Shown here in pieces: positions 29,385-37,188 of a stretch of DNA of 46,982 nt (position 1 is its first letter; each line of letters starts with the position of its first letter). The stretch lies in contig CAMWIR010000003.1 in assembly GCA_947174365.1 (NCBI GenBank), positions 1 to 46,982 on the forward strand, given 5' to 3'. The position numbers and the translations under genes were made by a program. Source of the DNA: an uncultured Ruminococcus sp. GTDB taxonomy: Bacteria; Bacillota; Clostridia; Oscillospirales; Ruminococcaceae. A model generated the notes under the pieces. The model was not told the DNA's origin, did no database searches, and saw only the letters and a program-made list of their open reading frames with translations.

Positions 29385-29852
29385 ATGAAAAACAAGATAA
29401 TTCTGCCCGGGGTGGGGGCAGCGGCGGTTATGGTGCTGATCTTTGCGTTTTCTTCAAGGGACGTGGGCTTCAGTCTCGGCCAGAGCGGGCGTGTTACAAG
29501 GGCTTTGTGCAGGATAATATTTTTTCGGTTTGAAAGAATGACGGGGGAGCAGCAGGACTTTGTGGTGACGGAGCTGGACTTTTTTGTGAGAAAGCTGGCG
29601 CATTTTGGCGTATATATGCTGCTGGGGGCGATGACATATGGAGTCACGCTTTGCAGTGAGCGTATCTGCCGAAAGCGGAGTCTGGCGCTTTTGATATGCG
29701 CATTGTATGCGGCGCTGGACGAGCTTCATCAATACATAGTCCCCGGGCGAACCATGCGGCTGTCGGATGTGGGGATTGATTCGGCAGGAGCGCTGCTGGG
29801 TATAATGATAGTATGGGTCGTTATGCGGCTGTGGCGGTCAAGGGACGGGTGA
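29385..29852 (+). CDS. VanZ-family membrane protein
   Basis: A 155-residue protein with about four membrane segments and the VanZ-like hallmarks 'FVRKLAHFGVYMLLGAMTYG', 'AALDELHQYIVPGRTMRLSDVGIDSAGALLGI'. VanZ proteins give low-level teicoplanin resistance in some enterococci, but most clostridial homologues have no shown role. GGTG lies weakly upstream of the ATG. It stands alone after a strong promoter, and the two Imm26-like genes follow on the same strand at 101 nt. Confidence 0.9.
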   Translation: MKNKIILPGVGAAAVMVLIFAFSSRDVGFSLGQSGRVTRALCRIIFFRFERMTGEQQDFVVTELDFFVRKLAHFGVYMLLGAMTYGVTLCSERICRKRSLALLICALYAALDELHQYIVPGRTMRLSDVGIDSAGALLGIMIVWVVMRLWRSRDG

Positions 29853-29953
29853 CGGCAGGCGGATTACGGCGTGTATACGTTTTGCGTCAGGGTGATATGT
29901 TTGAAAATTGCTGCCCGGAGTGATAAAAATAAAGAGGTGGAATTCAGAAAACC

Positions 29954-30379
29954 GTGAAACGAATAGTAGGAAATATCGGCGCTCTTGCGCTGCCTAACGG
30001 AAAATATGCTTTCGGACTGATCTTTAAACAGTCTTATGTGGGATTTTATAAACACTTTGGCGATAATGAAAAAGATCTGCCGATTGATGATGATTACTTA
30101 TTTATATTAAGCGTGCACAGAGAAGTAATAAGCACAATGAAACTGGTCGGAAAAAAGGCAATAAAAGACCCGAAAGAGGTTGAGCCTCCGCCGCAGCGTA
30201 TTGTTGATCCGATCACGGGAAAATGTCAGCTTTATGTGAACGGTGAAATAAAACCGTCAACCTATGATGAATGCAAGGACTTGGAAAATTGTGCTTGTTG
30301 GGAACTGCGGCATATTACAGACCGATTGATGGGAAACAATAAATGGCAGGGATATTTTCGCAAGCCCAAGCCGGAATGA
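29954..30379 (+). CDS. Imm26-family immunity protein, copy 1
   Basis: A 141-residue protein with the features I recall for immunity protein 26: 'GNIGALALPNGKYAFGLIF', 'VGFYKHFGDNEKDLP', 'EVEPPPQRIVDPITG', 'ELRHITDRLMGNNKW'. Imm26 proteins protect against nuclease toxins of polymorphic toxin systems, in the producing cell or in non-producing relatives. The start is GTG with GAGGTG 14 nt upstream, rather far. Translation could be weak. No toxin gene is adjacent. Its C-terminal 12 codons and the following 50 nt are duplicated with copy 2. Confidence 0.78.
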   Translation: MKRIVGNIGALALPNGKYAFGLIFKQSYVGFYKHFGDNEKDLPIDDDYLFILSVHREVISTMKLVGKKAIKDPKEVEPPPQRIVDPITGKCQLYVNGEIKPSTYDECKDLENCACWELRHITDRLMGNNKWQGYFRKPKPE

Positions 30380-30438
30380 TCTTTATTTATGCAATAGCAT
30401 TTCTTGTCAGATATAAAAGAGGTGAAATTCGGAAAACT

Positions 30439-30864
30439 GTGAAACGAATAGTAGGAAATATCGGCGCTCTTGCGCTGCCAAACGGAAAATATGCTTTCGG
30501 GCTGATCTTTAAACAATCCTATGTGGGATTCTATAAACACCTTGGCGATAATGAAAAGGATATTCCGGTTGATGATGATTACGTGTTCATACTTAGTGTG
30601 CACAGAGAAGTAATAAGCGCAATGAAGCTCGTCGGAAAAAAGGCAATAAAAGATCCGAAAGAGGTTGAGCCTCCGCCGCAGTGTATTGTTGATCCGATCA
30701 CGGGAAAATGTAAGCTCTATGTGAACGGTGAAATAAGACCGTCAACCTATGATGAATGCAAGGACCTGGAAATATGCGCTTGCTGGGAGCTGCGGCATAT
30801 TACAGACCGATTGATGGGGAACAATAAATGGCAGGGATATTTGGGCAGACCTAAGCCGGAATGA
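30439..30864 (+). CDS. Imm26-family immunity protein, copy 2
   Basis: A 141-residue near-identical tandem copy of the preceding gene, offset by 485 nt. Differences include F/L, L/I and V/I changes (for example KHLGDNEKDIPVDDDYVF), one C in PPPQCIVD, and GRPKPE at the end. The duplicated unit includes the GAGGTG-containing leader and about 50 nt downstream. A longer reading frame back to 30343 is an overlap with copy 1 and not supported. Same GTG start and long spacing. Immunity arrays of this kind are typical of orphan immunity loci. Confidence 0.78.
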   Translation: MKRIVGNIGALALPNGKYAFGLIFKQSYVGFYKHLGDNEKDIPVDDDYVFILSVHREVISAMKLVGKKAIKDPKEVEPPPQCIVDPITGKCKLYVNGEIRPSTYDECKDLEICACWELRHITDRLMGNNKWQGYLGRPKPE

Positions 30865-30954
30865 GCATTATCTTTGCAAAAGCATTTCCCGTCAGACAGA
30901 AAATGCATAAAAATTACCAATAAAACAGCCGCAAGGCTGTAAGGGAGATAATAA

Positions 30955-31737
30955 ATGAACGAACAGGAACGGACTTTAGATCTGCAAATACTTTTTAAGG
31001 TGCTGCGGGTGAGGCTCATACCGATAATTGCGGTTATGATAGCAGGCGGGCTGATAGGCTTTGTGATGTCGGCCTTTGTTCTGCAAAAGCAGTACACCTC
31101 TGAGGCGCTTTTGTATGTGGAGAACTCCAGCAACAAGAACCAGGAGGCCATTAACATCAACGATATTTCCGCTGCACAGAAGCTGGTAAACACCTGTCAG
31201 ATACTTTTCACCAGCGACTACATTTTTGACCGTCTGCGGGAGGAAATGGGAGCGGACTGGAGCAACTCGGAAATGAAAGACATGATAAAGGTAGAGTCGG
31301 TGAACAACACGGAGGTGCTGCGTATTTCGGTGGCAACGACCAGCCGAACGCTTTCTGTGGCGGTGGCGGACAAGCTTGTGGAACTGTCTCAGGAGGAGTA
31401 CAGGCGGGTCATCCGCAACGGTTCTATTGAGGTTGTCTCATCACCCACATATCCGCTGGAGCACACTTTCCCAAGCGTTAAGCTGTTTACGGCGGGGGGG
31501 CTTGCCATAGGGATTTTCGGCAGCTATCTTTTCTTTCTGCTGATAGAAATGCTGGACACAAAGGTCCGTGAGGATGACGACCTGGCGGCGCTCTATGATA
31601 TCCCCGTATTTGCGGAGATAATGGACTTTGAAACGGCGGGCAACAGCAAGTATAAAAGCAATTATGACTATGATTACGGCTACGGCGATTCCTATGAGGA
31701 AGAGCCGGAGGAGGAAGAAGAGGACGAAGAAAGCTAA
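30955..31737 (+). CDS. CpsC/Wzz-type polysaccharide co-polymerase, tyrosine-kinase adaptor
   Basis: A 260-residue membrane protein of the YveK/CpsC/CapA type that activates a BY-kinase and governs capsule or exopolysaccharide chain length. TM1 (about 19-42, LIPIIAVMIAGGLIGFVMSAFVL), an extracellular helical domain ('YTSEALLYVENSSNK'), then TM2 (about 176-199, LFTAGGLAIGIFGSYLFFLLI). The cytoplasmic tail, after 'DTKVREDDDLAALYDIPVFAEI', ends with a Tyr-rich cluster (NYDYDYGYGDSYEEE) and a run of acidic residues. A Tyr cluster is normal in the kinase but unusual in the adaptor. AAGGGAG precedes the start. The stop codon is one arm of the MITE target duplication, so the MITE sits directly after it. 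Confidence 0.9.
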   Translation: MNEQERTLDLQILFKVLRVRLIPIIAVMIAGGLIGFVMSAFVLQKQYTSEALLYVENSSNKNQEAININDISAAQKLVNTCQILFTSDYIFDRLREEMGADWSNSEMKDMIKVESVNNTEVLRISVATTSRTLSVAVADKLVELSQEEYRRVIRNGSIEVVSSPTYPLEHTFPSVKLFTAGGLAIGIFGSYLFFLLIEMLDTKVREDDDLAALYDIPVFAEIMDFETAGNSKYKSNYDYDYGYGDSYEEEPEEEEEDEES

Positions 31738-31898
31738 GAACCTGTCTTCACAAGCGTATGCGCACGTCTTTCCGGCAAATTTTGCCGAATACTGCGTCAA
31801 ACTCCCTTGCCGGGCGCAAGCCCGCCTGCGGTCGTTTTCCTTGTCTTCGTCAAAATTATGCTCAGAAATCCGCACACATATCTTGTGAAGACAGGTTC
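31738..31898. mobile_element. MITE of 161 bp with 17-bp perfect terminal inverted repeats
   Basis: The ends are GAACCTGTCTTCACAAG (31738-31754) and its exact complement at 31882-31898. Both are flanked by TAA (31735-31737 and 31899-31901), a 3-bp target duplication. The left TAA is the stop codon of the CpsC-like gene. No gene is encoded. Terminal repeats and TNA duplication suit an IS5-family (IS1031-like) ancestor; the family is an inference. It separates the adaptor and kinase genes without breaking either. Confidence 0.85.
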
Positions 31899-31924
31899 TA
31901 AGGATTATATATTATTCGGAAAGG

Positions 31925-32689
31925 ATGATGGGATTGGCTAAGAAACAGGAGCGGCTGCCTCTGAGCCGCTCGAAAGAGTTTGTGCTGTCGGAAAATACAC
32001 GGTTTGTTATCACCGAGGCATACAAGACCGCAAGGACAAATCTTATATTCTCTCTTGCTCCCTGCAAGAATAAAATAGCGGTAGTTACCAGCTGCTCCCC
32101 TGCGGAGGGTAAGAGCACCAATTGCCTTAACCTTGCCATTACCATGGCGCAGATGGGTGCTTCGGTGTTGATAATTGACGCTGATATGAGAAAGCCCGTG
32201 CTTCATGCGCTGCTTGATCTGGAGAACAAGACGGGGCTTTCCACGGTTCTCGGAGGAATCACGGATGATGTGGCTAAGGTCATAAAGCCGAAAGTTCGTC
32301 CCAGTCTTGATGTACTGACCTCGGGACCCATACCGCCAAATCCTGCGGAGCTTTTAAGCTCGAAAAAAATGCAGCTTTTGTTGGAGCTTGTGGGAAAGCA
32401 TTACGAATATGTTTTCATTGACACGCCTCCCGTTACGGTGGTCAGCGACGCTTTTCTGATGAACAAGAACACTGCGGGAATGATTTTTGTCATAAAGGAA
32501 AATTTTACCAGCCACGGTGCTATAAACGACGCTTTGGAGCGGATAAAAATGACCGAGGGAAAGGTGCTCGGATTTATAAAGACCAACTGCGGTTCACAGA
32601 GCAGGCGGGGATTTAAGAATTACGGGTATAAGTATAATTACAATTATAAGTACAAATATGAGTACCATTCAAACAGCAATAACGGATAA
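31925..32689 (+). CDS. CpsD/CapB-type bacterial tyrosine kinase
   Basis: A 254-residue BY-kinase catalytic subunit. It phosphorylates itself and others on Tyr, in complex with the membrane adaptor. Walker A 'SCSPAEGKSTNCLNLA', Walker A' 'VLIIDADMRKP', and Walker B 'YEYVFIDTPPVTVVSD' are all there. The C-terminus is a Tyr cluster, YGYKYNYNYKYKYEY, the autophosphorylation target. Upstream GGAAAGG lies very near two ATGs, so the true start may be ATG at 31928 or a TTG four codons on. The MITE sits between it and the adaptor. Confidence 0.95.
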   Translation: MMGLAKKQERLPLSRSKEFVLSENTRFVITEAYKTARTNLIFSLAPCKNKIAVVTSCSPAEGKSTNCLNLAITMAQMGASVLIIDADMRKPVLHALLDLENKTGLSTVLGGITDDVAKVIKPKVRPSLDVLTSGPIPPNPAELLSSKKMQLLLELVGKHYEYVFIDTPPVTVVSDAFLMNKNTAGMIFVIKENFTSHGAINDALERIKMTEGKVLGFIKTNCGSQSRRGFKNYGYKYNYNYKYKYEYHSNSNNG

Positions 32690-32742
32690 TATTTCGGCTC
32701 ATAGGACGTGAAAATTTGGGGACTGCAAAGAGGTGAGAGGAC

Positions 32743-33456
32743 TTGCTTTATGATATGCACTGCCATATTCTGCCGGGGATAGACGACGGCTCGCCCGATA
32801 CCCCGACATCTCTTGAAATGCTGAAAATGCAGGCGGAGAGCGGCGTTGGTGAGATCGTCTGCACGCCGCATTTTTACCTTTCCGAGCAGTCACCGGAGGA
32901 GTTCCTCGAAAAAAGACAGGAGGCTTTTGAGAAACTCAAAGAGGCGATTGGGGAGAATTCACCGAAGCTTTATATGGGAGCGGAGGTGCTTTACACGCCC
33001 TCTTTGGGGGAGCATGACCTTAGCCGGCTGTGCATTGAGGGGACGAGATATTTACTTATCGAGCTGCCTTATACAAGGCTGACGGGAGATTTTATCAGAG
33101 GCTTTAACAGTTTTGCCAATGATATTTCCCGGGAAATAAAGCTGATACTGGCTCATGCGGAAAGGTATCTGAGCTTTACGGACGAACAAAGCCTTTACGA
33201 GATAATGGACAGGGATATGCTTATTCAGCTCAATTGCGGCTCGTTCAGAAGCTTTTCAAAAACGGGCAGGTTTATTAAGGAGATTATCAAGAACAAGCGG
33301 GCGCATTTTCTGGGGACGGACTGTCACAATATAACCGGCAGGCCGCCCAACATGGCAGCGGCAAGGAAATATATCGAGAAAAAATTTTCTCCCGAGGTGT
33401 TCGGGTATTTTATGAGGAATGCGGGGAAAATTTTAAAGGGAAAGGAAATCGGCTGA
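32743..33456 (+). CDS. CpsB/CapC-type tyrosine-protein phosphatase (PHP family)
   Basis: A 237-residue PHP-fold metal-dependent phosphatase that dephosphorylates the BY-kinase Tyr cluster. Metal-site motifs: 'MHCHILPGIDDGSPD', 'IVCTPHFYLSEQSPEEF', 'KLILAHAERY' and 'FLGTDCHN'. The start is a TTG (GAGGTG seven bases upstream). It closes the three-gene phosphoregulation set. No glycosyltransferase, polymerase or flippase gene follows in the window. Confidence 0.93.
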   Translation: MLYDMHCHILPGIDDGSPDTPTSLEMLKMQAESGVGEIVCTPHFYLSEQSPEEFLEKRQEAFEKLKEAIGENSPKLYMGAEVLYTPSLGEHDLSRLCIEGTRYLLIELPYTRLTGDFIRGFNSFANDISREIKLILAHAERYLSFTDEQSLYEIMDRDMLIQLNCGSFRSFSKTGRFIKEIIKNKRAHFLGTDCHNITGRPPNMAAARKYIEKKFSPEVFGYFMRNAGKILKGKEIG

Positions 33457-33506
33457 CGGATAGTGTTTTACTATATGCATTAAACCGTAATTTAACGAGG
33501 TATTGT

Positions 33507-33848
33507 ATGGAACATAATGTATGCAGGATCGTTAAGATCGAAAAGAAAGCATTATTTGAATATATATACGAAAATTTTATTGCGGGACATGATGATCTGC
33601 TTGATGTTTCGGCGACAGAGTGTATGGATAATTTCGCAATTGATTGGGAAAAGGGTGAATTTATTTTTATCGCTCATAAATGTGAAGATGTAAATGGAAA
33701 TACAGTTCCTTTTCCCAAAGATATTGATATAAATAAAGTGTTGGCGAATATTCCCGCAACCACCGAATCGTTGCTGTGTCCCGGGAAAAAATATAATGAT
33801 TACAGCTTTGATGAATTACGAAATTTAATAAATGGGAAAGGAAATTAA
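33507..33848 (+). CDS. Small hypothetical protein
   Basis: A 113-residue acidic cytoplasmic protein with no family that I recognise ('FEYIYENFIAGHDDLLDVSATECMDNFAIDWEKGEFIF'). It is AT-richer than its flanks and lies between the PHP phosphatase gene and the histidine phosphatase gene. GAGG precedes the ATG. Its size and acidity suit an immunity-type protein like the two Imm26 genes nearby, but this is only a suggestion. Confidence 0.65.
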   Translation: MEHNVCRIVKIEKKALFEYIYENFIAGHDDLLDVSATECMDNFAIDWEKGEFIFIAHKCEDVNGNTVPFPKDIDINKVLANIPATTESLLCPGKKYNDYSFDELRNLINGKGN

Positions 33849-33854
33849 TGATAT

Positions 33855-34535
33855 ATGAAAGGCTACAGACTTTGCATACTTCGTCACGGGCGCACCAAGG
33901 CCAACGAGGAGGGCATTTATATAGGCAAGACCGATTACCCTTTAAGCGAGGAGGGTAAGCGGCAGCTTAAAGAAATTTACGAATCTCACGAATATCCAAA
34001 GGTGGAAAAGGTATATTCAAGTCCATTGGAAAGGGCTGTGCAGTCGGCGGAGATACTTTTTCCCGACAGGGAGATCACCGAGGTGGACGATCTTCGGGAG
34101 GTGGATTTCGGCGTTTTCGAGGGACTGCGTGCGGAAGAGCTTATAAATCTTGACAGCTATAAAAAATGGCTCAAGGGGGGCCTCGACAATCCGCCGCCTA
34201 ACGGGGAGAGCCTGCGGAATATGATGGTAAGGTGCTACACGGCGCTCAACGGCATAATCCTTGATATGATGCACGAGGATATAACCTCTGCGGGGATAAT
34301 GACCCATTCGGGTATACTAATGAATATGATGAGCTGTTTCGGACTGCCGAAGTACAAGCCTATGGAATTTGCCTGCCCTGTGGGTCACGGGTATGAGGTA
34401 CTGGTGACAGCGCAGATGTGGCAGCAGGGGTATGCCTTTGAGATACTGGGGAAGGTCCCCGATTACAGCGCTGTGGGCTACAACGACGCGGGAGAGGCGC
34501 TTTTTGAGTATGATGAAGACTATTCGGGAGATTAA
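33855..34535 (+). CDS. Histidine phosphatase superfamily protein
   Basis: A 226-residue phosphatase of the phosphoglycerate-mutase-like branch. The phosphohistidine motif LRHGRTKANEEGIYIGKTD is near the N-terminus, with 'VYSSPLERAVQSAEILFPD' and 'REVDFGVFEGLRAEEL' and the second catalytic His in 'ITSAGIMTHSGILMNMM'. Related proteins include CobC, a phosphatase of cobalamin synthesis, but substrate cannot be assigned. It starts 6 nt after the small gene and overlaps the next by 23-26 nt. Confidence 0.92.
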   Translation: MKGYRLCILRHGRTKANEEGIYIGKTDYPLSEEGKRQLKEIYESHEYPKVEKVYSSPLERAVQSAEILFPDREITEVDDLREVDFGVFEGLRAEELINLDSYKKWLKGGLDNPPPNGESLRNMMVRCYTALNGIILDMMHEDITSAGIMTHSGILMNMMSCFGLPKYKPMEFACPVGHGYEVLVTAQMWQQGYAFEILGKVPDYSAVGYNDAGEALFEYDEDYSGD

Positions 34536-35385
34536 AGGAGAGGCGGTGGAGCGCCTTAAAAGCTGCTGGGCGGAAAGCGTGATGATAAGCCTTCTGGAGC
34601 TGGGAATATACTGCCTTACCTATACTGTTCTGCTTATGACGGCAAGGGTCACCGGGGTGCACACGGCAAATAATGTTATACTTATTCCCGAAAAATTCTC
34701 TCTGCCCTTTGTAATTTCGGCGATAGTGATACTTGCAGTCCATTATATTGCGACTATACCGCTGCATTTCGGCATAAGATGGTTTTTCTGGCAGAATTCA
34801 ACGGGGAAAGATGTTATGCCCGTGTCCTCGGTTTTCGCTTGCTACAGTTCGCGGGAAACAAGATCGAAATGCTTAAGTATAAAGCTGGCAGCGGATGTGC
34901 GGAAGCTGGGTTGGGGGCTGCTTTTCGTAGTGCCGGTGTGCGCAGAGCTTTTTCTTGCGGATATTATCTGGCAAAACAGCGCAAAGGGAGAGGATGTGCA
35001 GATAGGTTTGCTTGCGGGCTGTATTATTATGACAGCGGGTGCATGGGTGTTTTACATGATATGCACGATAAAATATATCCCTGCGGGATATATTATGGCG
35101 GCAAACCCTTATGCTGCGGCAGGGGAGATAATAGCCCTGTGCAAGCGCACCTCAAAGCGGAAATATGTATACATACTGAAAATGTATGCGGGAAATATCC
35201 GCCATGCGCCGCTTATCATATTCATTTTTCCCATACTGGTGCTGCGGCCTTATATGCTTATGACGACAGCGGTTTCGGTAAGGGAAAGCCTGAAGGAAAT
35301 TGACGGGGAGAACGGTGCTGTCAATACTGACAATACTGTCAGCGCTGACAACGCTGTCGGGTCGGAGAAAGACAATGGCAGATAA
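34513..35385 (+). CDS. Multi-pass membrane protein, function unknown
   Basis: A 290-residue membrane protein with about five hydrophobic segments (near residues 20-42, 62-84, 128-148, 165-190 and 242-262). The N-terminal 'REIKGEAVERLKSCW' resembles the amphipathic start of DUF975-type proteins, but I am not sure. The start is ATG 34513 or 34510, overlapping the histidine phosphatase. The last 20 codons are built from alternating TGTCA and TGACA units that encode Asn/Thr/Val-rich residues. It overlaps the radC start by 11 nt. Confidence 0.75.
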   Translation: MKTIREIKGEAVERLKSCWAESVMISLLELGIYCLTYTVLLMTARVTGVHTANNVILIPEKFSLPFVISAIVILAVHYIATIPLHFGIRWFFWQNSTGKDVMPVSSVFACYSSRETRSKCLSIKLAADVRKLGWGLLFVVPVCAELFLADIIWQNSAKGEDVQIGLLAGCIIMTAGAWVFYMICTIKYIPAGYIMAANPYAAAGEIIALCKRTSKRKYVYILKMYAGNIRHAPLIIFIFPILVLRPYMLMTTAVSVRESLKEIDGENGAVNTDNTVSADNAVGSEKDNGR

Positions 35386-36097
35386 TAAAAAGGGCGTGGC
35401 AGAGAAGCCTATGAAAAAGAGCAAGGGAGATAAAGTGAGTCTCAGCGGACTGGCGGAAAGGTTTGATGAAGGGGGACTGGAGGGCTTTTCGGCAGAGGAA
35501 GTATTGGAGTTCATACTGGAATTTTCCTATACGGGCGACTGCCAAAGGGCGGCACGGGGACTGATGGATAAATTCGGCAGCCTTGGGAGGACTTTAAAGG
35601 CAGATCCGAGAGAGCTGCGTAAAATAGGCGGACTGGACGAGCAGACAGCAGTGCTGCTTAAGCTTATTCCGGAGGCGATAGGCGTTTACAGCTCGGAAAA
35701 AGCGGATAAAAGGCAGTGCCTCGGAACAAATGCGCTGATGAAAATATTCTATCCCTGCTTTGTGGGAGCGGGGGAGGAAAAATTCATGCTGGCGTGCTTT
35801 GACAAAAGGCTGGGGCTCATAAGCCTGAACTGCGTAAGCAGCGGCAGTTCTGCATTTACCGGAGCTGCCAAGAGGGAGATAATGGCAGAGATAATTTCGG
35901 AGGGCTGCCCTATGGCGGCGCTGGCGCACAATCATCCTTACAGCGGTTCAAGACCTTCGGATGAGGATATAAGCATTACAAGGGAGCTGAACCGTGCCAT
36001 GAGCCACGTTGGGGTTTACCTAATGGATCATGTAATTATCGGCGAGGACGGTTGTTATTCCATGCGCAGTCATGGGGATATCGATCTTTTTGATTGA
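35375..36097 (+). CDS. radC: RadC/JAB-domain protein
   Basis: A 240-residue protein of the RadC family. The N-terminal half has a helix-hairpin-helix-like region ('LRKIGGLDEQTAVLLKLIPEAI'), and the C-terminal JAB/MPN domain has the metal site 'AALAHNHPYSGSRPSDEDISIT' (HNHP...S..D). Despite the name, radC has no firm role in DNA repair. The start is set by GGAGA; upstream frames are not supported. The 11-nt overlap with the membrane protein gene suggests coupling. The gene ends before an intergenic hairpin. Confidence 0.93.
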   Translation: MADNKKGVAEKPMKKSKGDKVSLSGLAERFDEGGLEGFSAEEVLEFILEFSYTGDCQRAARGLMDKFGSLGRTLKADPRELRKIGGLDEQTAVLLKLIPEAIGVYSSEKADKRQCLGTNALMKIFYPCFVGAGEEKFMLACFDKRLGLISLNCVSSGSSAFTGAAKREIMAEIISEGCPMAALAHNHPYSGSRPSDEDISITRELNRAMSHVGVYLMDHVIIGEDGCYSMRSHGDIDLFD

Positions 36098-36113
36098 GAA
36101 GCTGCTGATTAAA

Positions 36114-36146
36114 GGCTTTTCCTATGCCTACGGCGGAGGAAAAGCC
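36114..36146. repeat. Hairpin after radC
   Basis: GGCTTTTCC and GGAAAAGCC form a perfect 9-bp stem around 15 nt. No T-run follows, so a terminator function is doubtful. Confidence 0.4.
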
Positions 36147-36257
36147 ATAACCTATAGACATATATAGACATAAATAATAAAAAAATTTAATCAGTGTTTC
36201 TTTAAAAATAAGGCTATGCCGATTGCCGCAAAAATAAAAAATGAGGAAGTAAGTACA

Positions 36258-37175
36258 ATGGATATAAAATTTCATATTCCCGATTTTATGCACCATTTCC
36301 GCTTGAACTTAACACTGGCGGATTATATGAAAATGCGCCCCGAGGCTTTTTACGATAATGTCCGAATAGGCTCGGTCTACGGGACGTTTCCCGATATGAT
36401 ATGGAACGGCGGCAGATTTTTGCAGGGGCAGTGCGATGAAAGGGTGATACGTGAAATTATCAATCAGCTTAACAGGCGAGGGATACCTCTGCGGTTCACG
36501 CTTACAAATCCCATGCTTGAAGTCCGCCACATTTCCGACCCATATTGCAACAAAATTCTTGAAATGGCGGACAACGGGCTAAACGAGGCGATAGTTTTTT
36601 CGCCCATGCTGGAGGATCACATAAGGTCGAAATTTCCCGATATGCCTCTGACCAGCTCCACCTGCAAACAGATAGAGGATTTTGATGAGCTTAAAAATGA
36701 AATGGAACAGGACTATTCCCTTGTGGTGCTTGACTATAATTTCAACAATGATTTTGAACATCTAAAGGCGCTGCCCCGCAAAGAAAAGGCGGAGCTGCTG
36801 ATAAATCCCTGCTGTCACCCGAGCTGCAAAAGGCGAAAAGAGCATTACAGGTCTGTAGGGCGCAGCCAGATAGCCTGCTCGGAGACCCATAGGAAAAATC
36901 CGAATATACCCTACCAGCCCGAGCCGTTCAGCTGCGAATGCATGAGGAAAACACTTTATCAGACAACAGATTCTCCCCTGCATATAAACCCCGTAGAGCT
37001 GTACGAAAAATACGTGCCCATGGGCTACTGCAACTTCAAGATAGAGGGCAGGAGCGTGCCCGATGTGAATGTGCTGGAAAACTATGTTTATTATATGGTA
37101 AAGCCCGAATATCAGAGCGAGGCACGGCTTGATATGCTGCTCAGGCTCACTAAGGACGTGAAGTATTTCAGTTAG
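36258..37175 (+). CDS. U32-peptidase-like protein
   Basis: A 305-residue cytoplasmic protein. The pattern, beta/alpha units such as 'YGTFPDMIWNGGRFLQGQCDERVIREIINQLNRRGIPLRFT', then 'LLINPCCHPSCKRRKEHY' and two further Cys (SCECMRK), resembles a U32-type TIM barrel with a metal-binding Cys cluster. Such proteins often modify or hydrolyse small substrates; 'peptidase' is a historical label. GAGGAAG precedes the ATG. The identification is by pattern, not by firm family motif. Confidence 0.6.
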   Translation: MDIKFHIPDFMHHFRLNLTLADYMKMRPEAFYDNVRIGSVYGTFPDMIWNGGRFLQGQCDERVIREIINQLNRRGIPLRFTLTNPMLEVRHISDPYCNKILEMADNGLNEAIVFSPMLEDHIRSKFPDMPLTSSTCKQIEDFDELKNEMEQDYSLVVLDYNFNNDFEHLKALPRKEKAELLINPCCHPSCKRRKEHYRSVGRSQIACSETHRKNPNIPYQPEPFSCECMRKTLYQTTDSPLHINPVELYEKYVPMGYCNFKIEGRSVPDVNVLENYVYYMVKPEYQSEARLDMLLRLTKDVKYFS

Positions 37176-37188
37176 CTGTTGAGCGTTA

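Noticed and set aside
29285-29533. An 82-codon frame overlapping the VanZ start
   Set aside because: Out of frame with VanZ, no ribosome site; a shadow.
30343-30438. A longer N-terminus for the second Imm26 gene
   Set aside because: It overlaps copy 1's end, and the aligned start of copy 1 lies at the GTG.
31628-31888. A reading frame across the MITE
   Set aside because: It runs through the adaptor tail and the MITE in another frame; no support.
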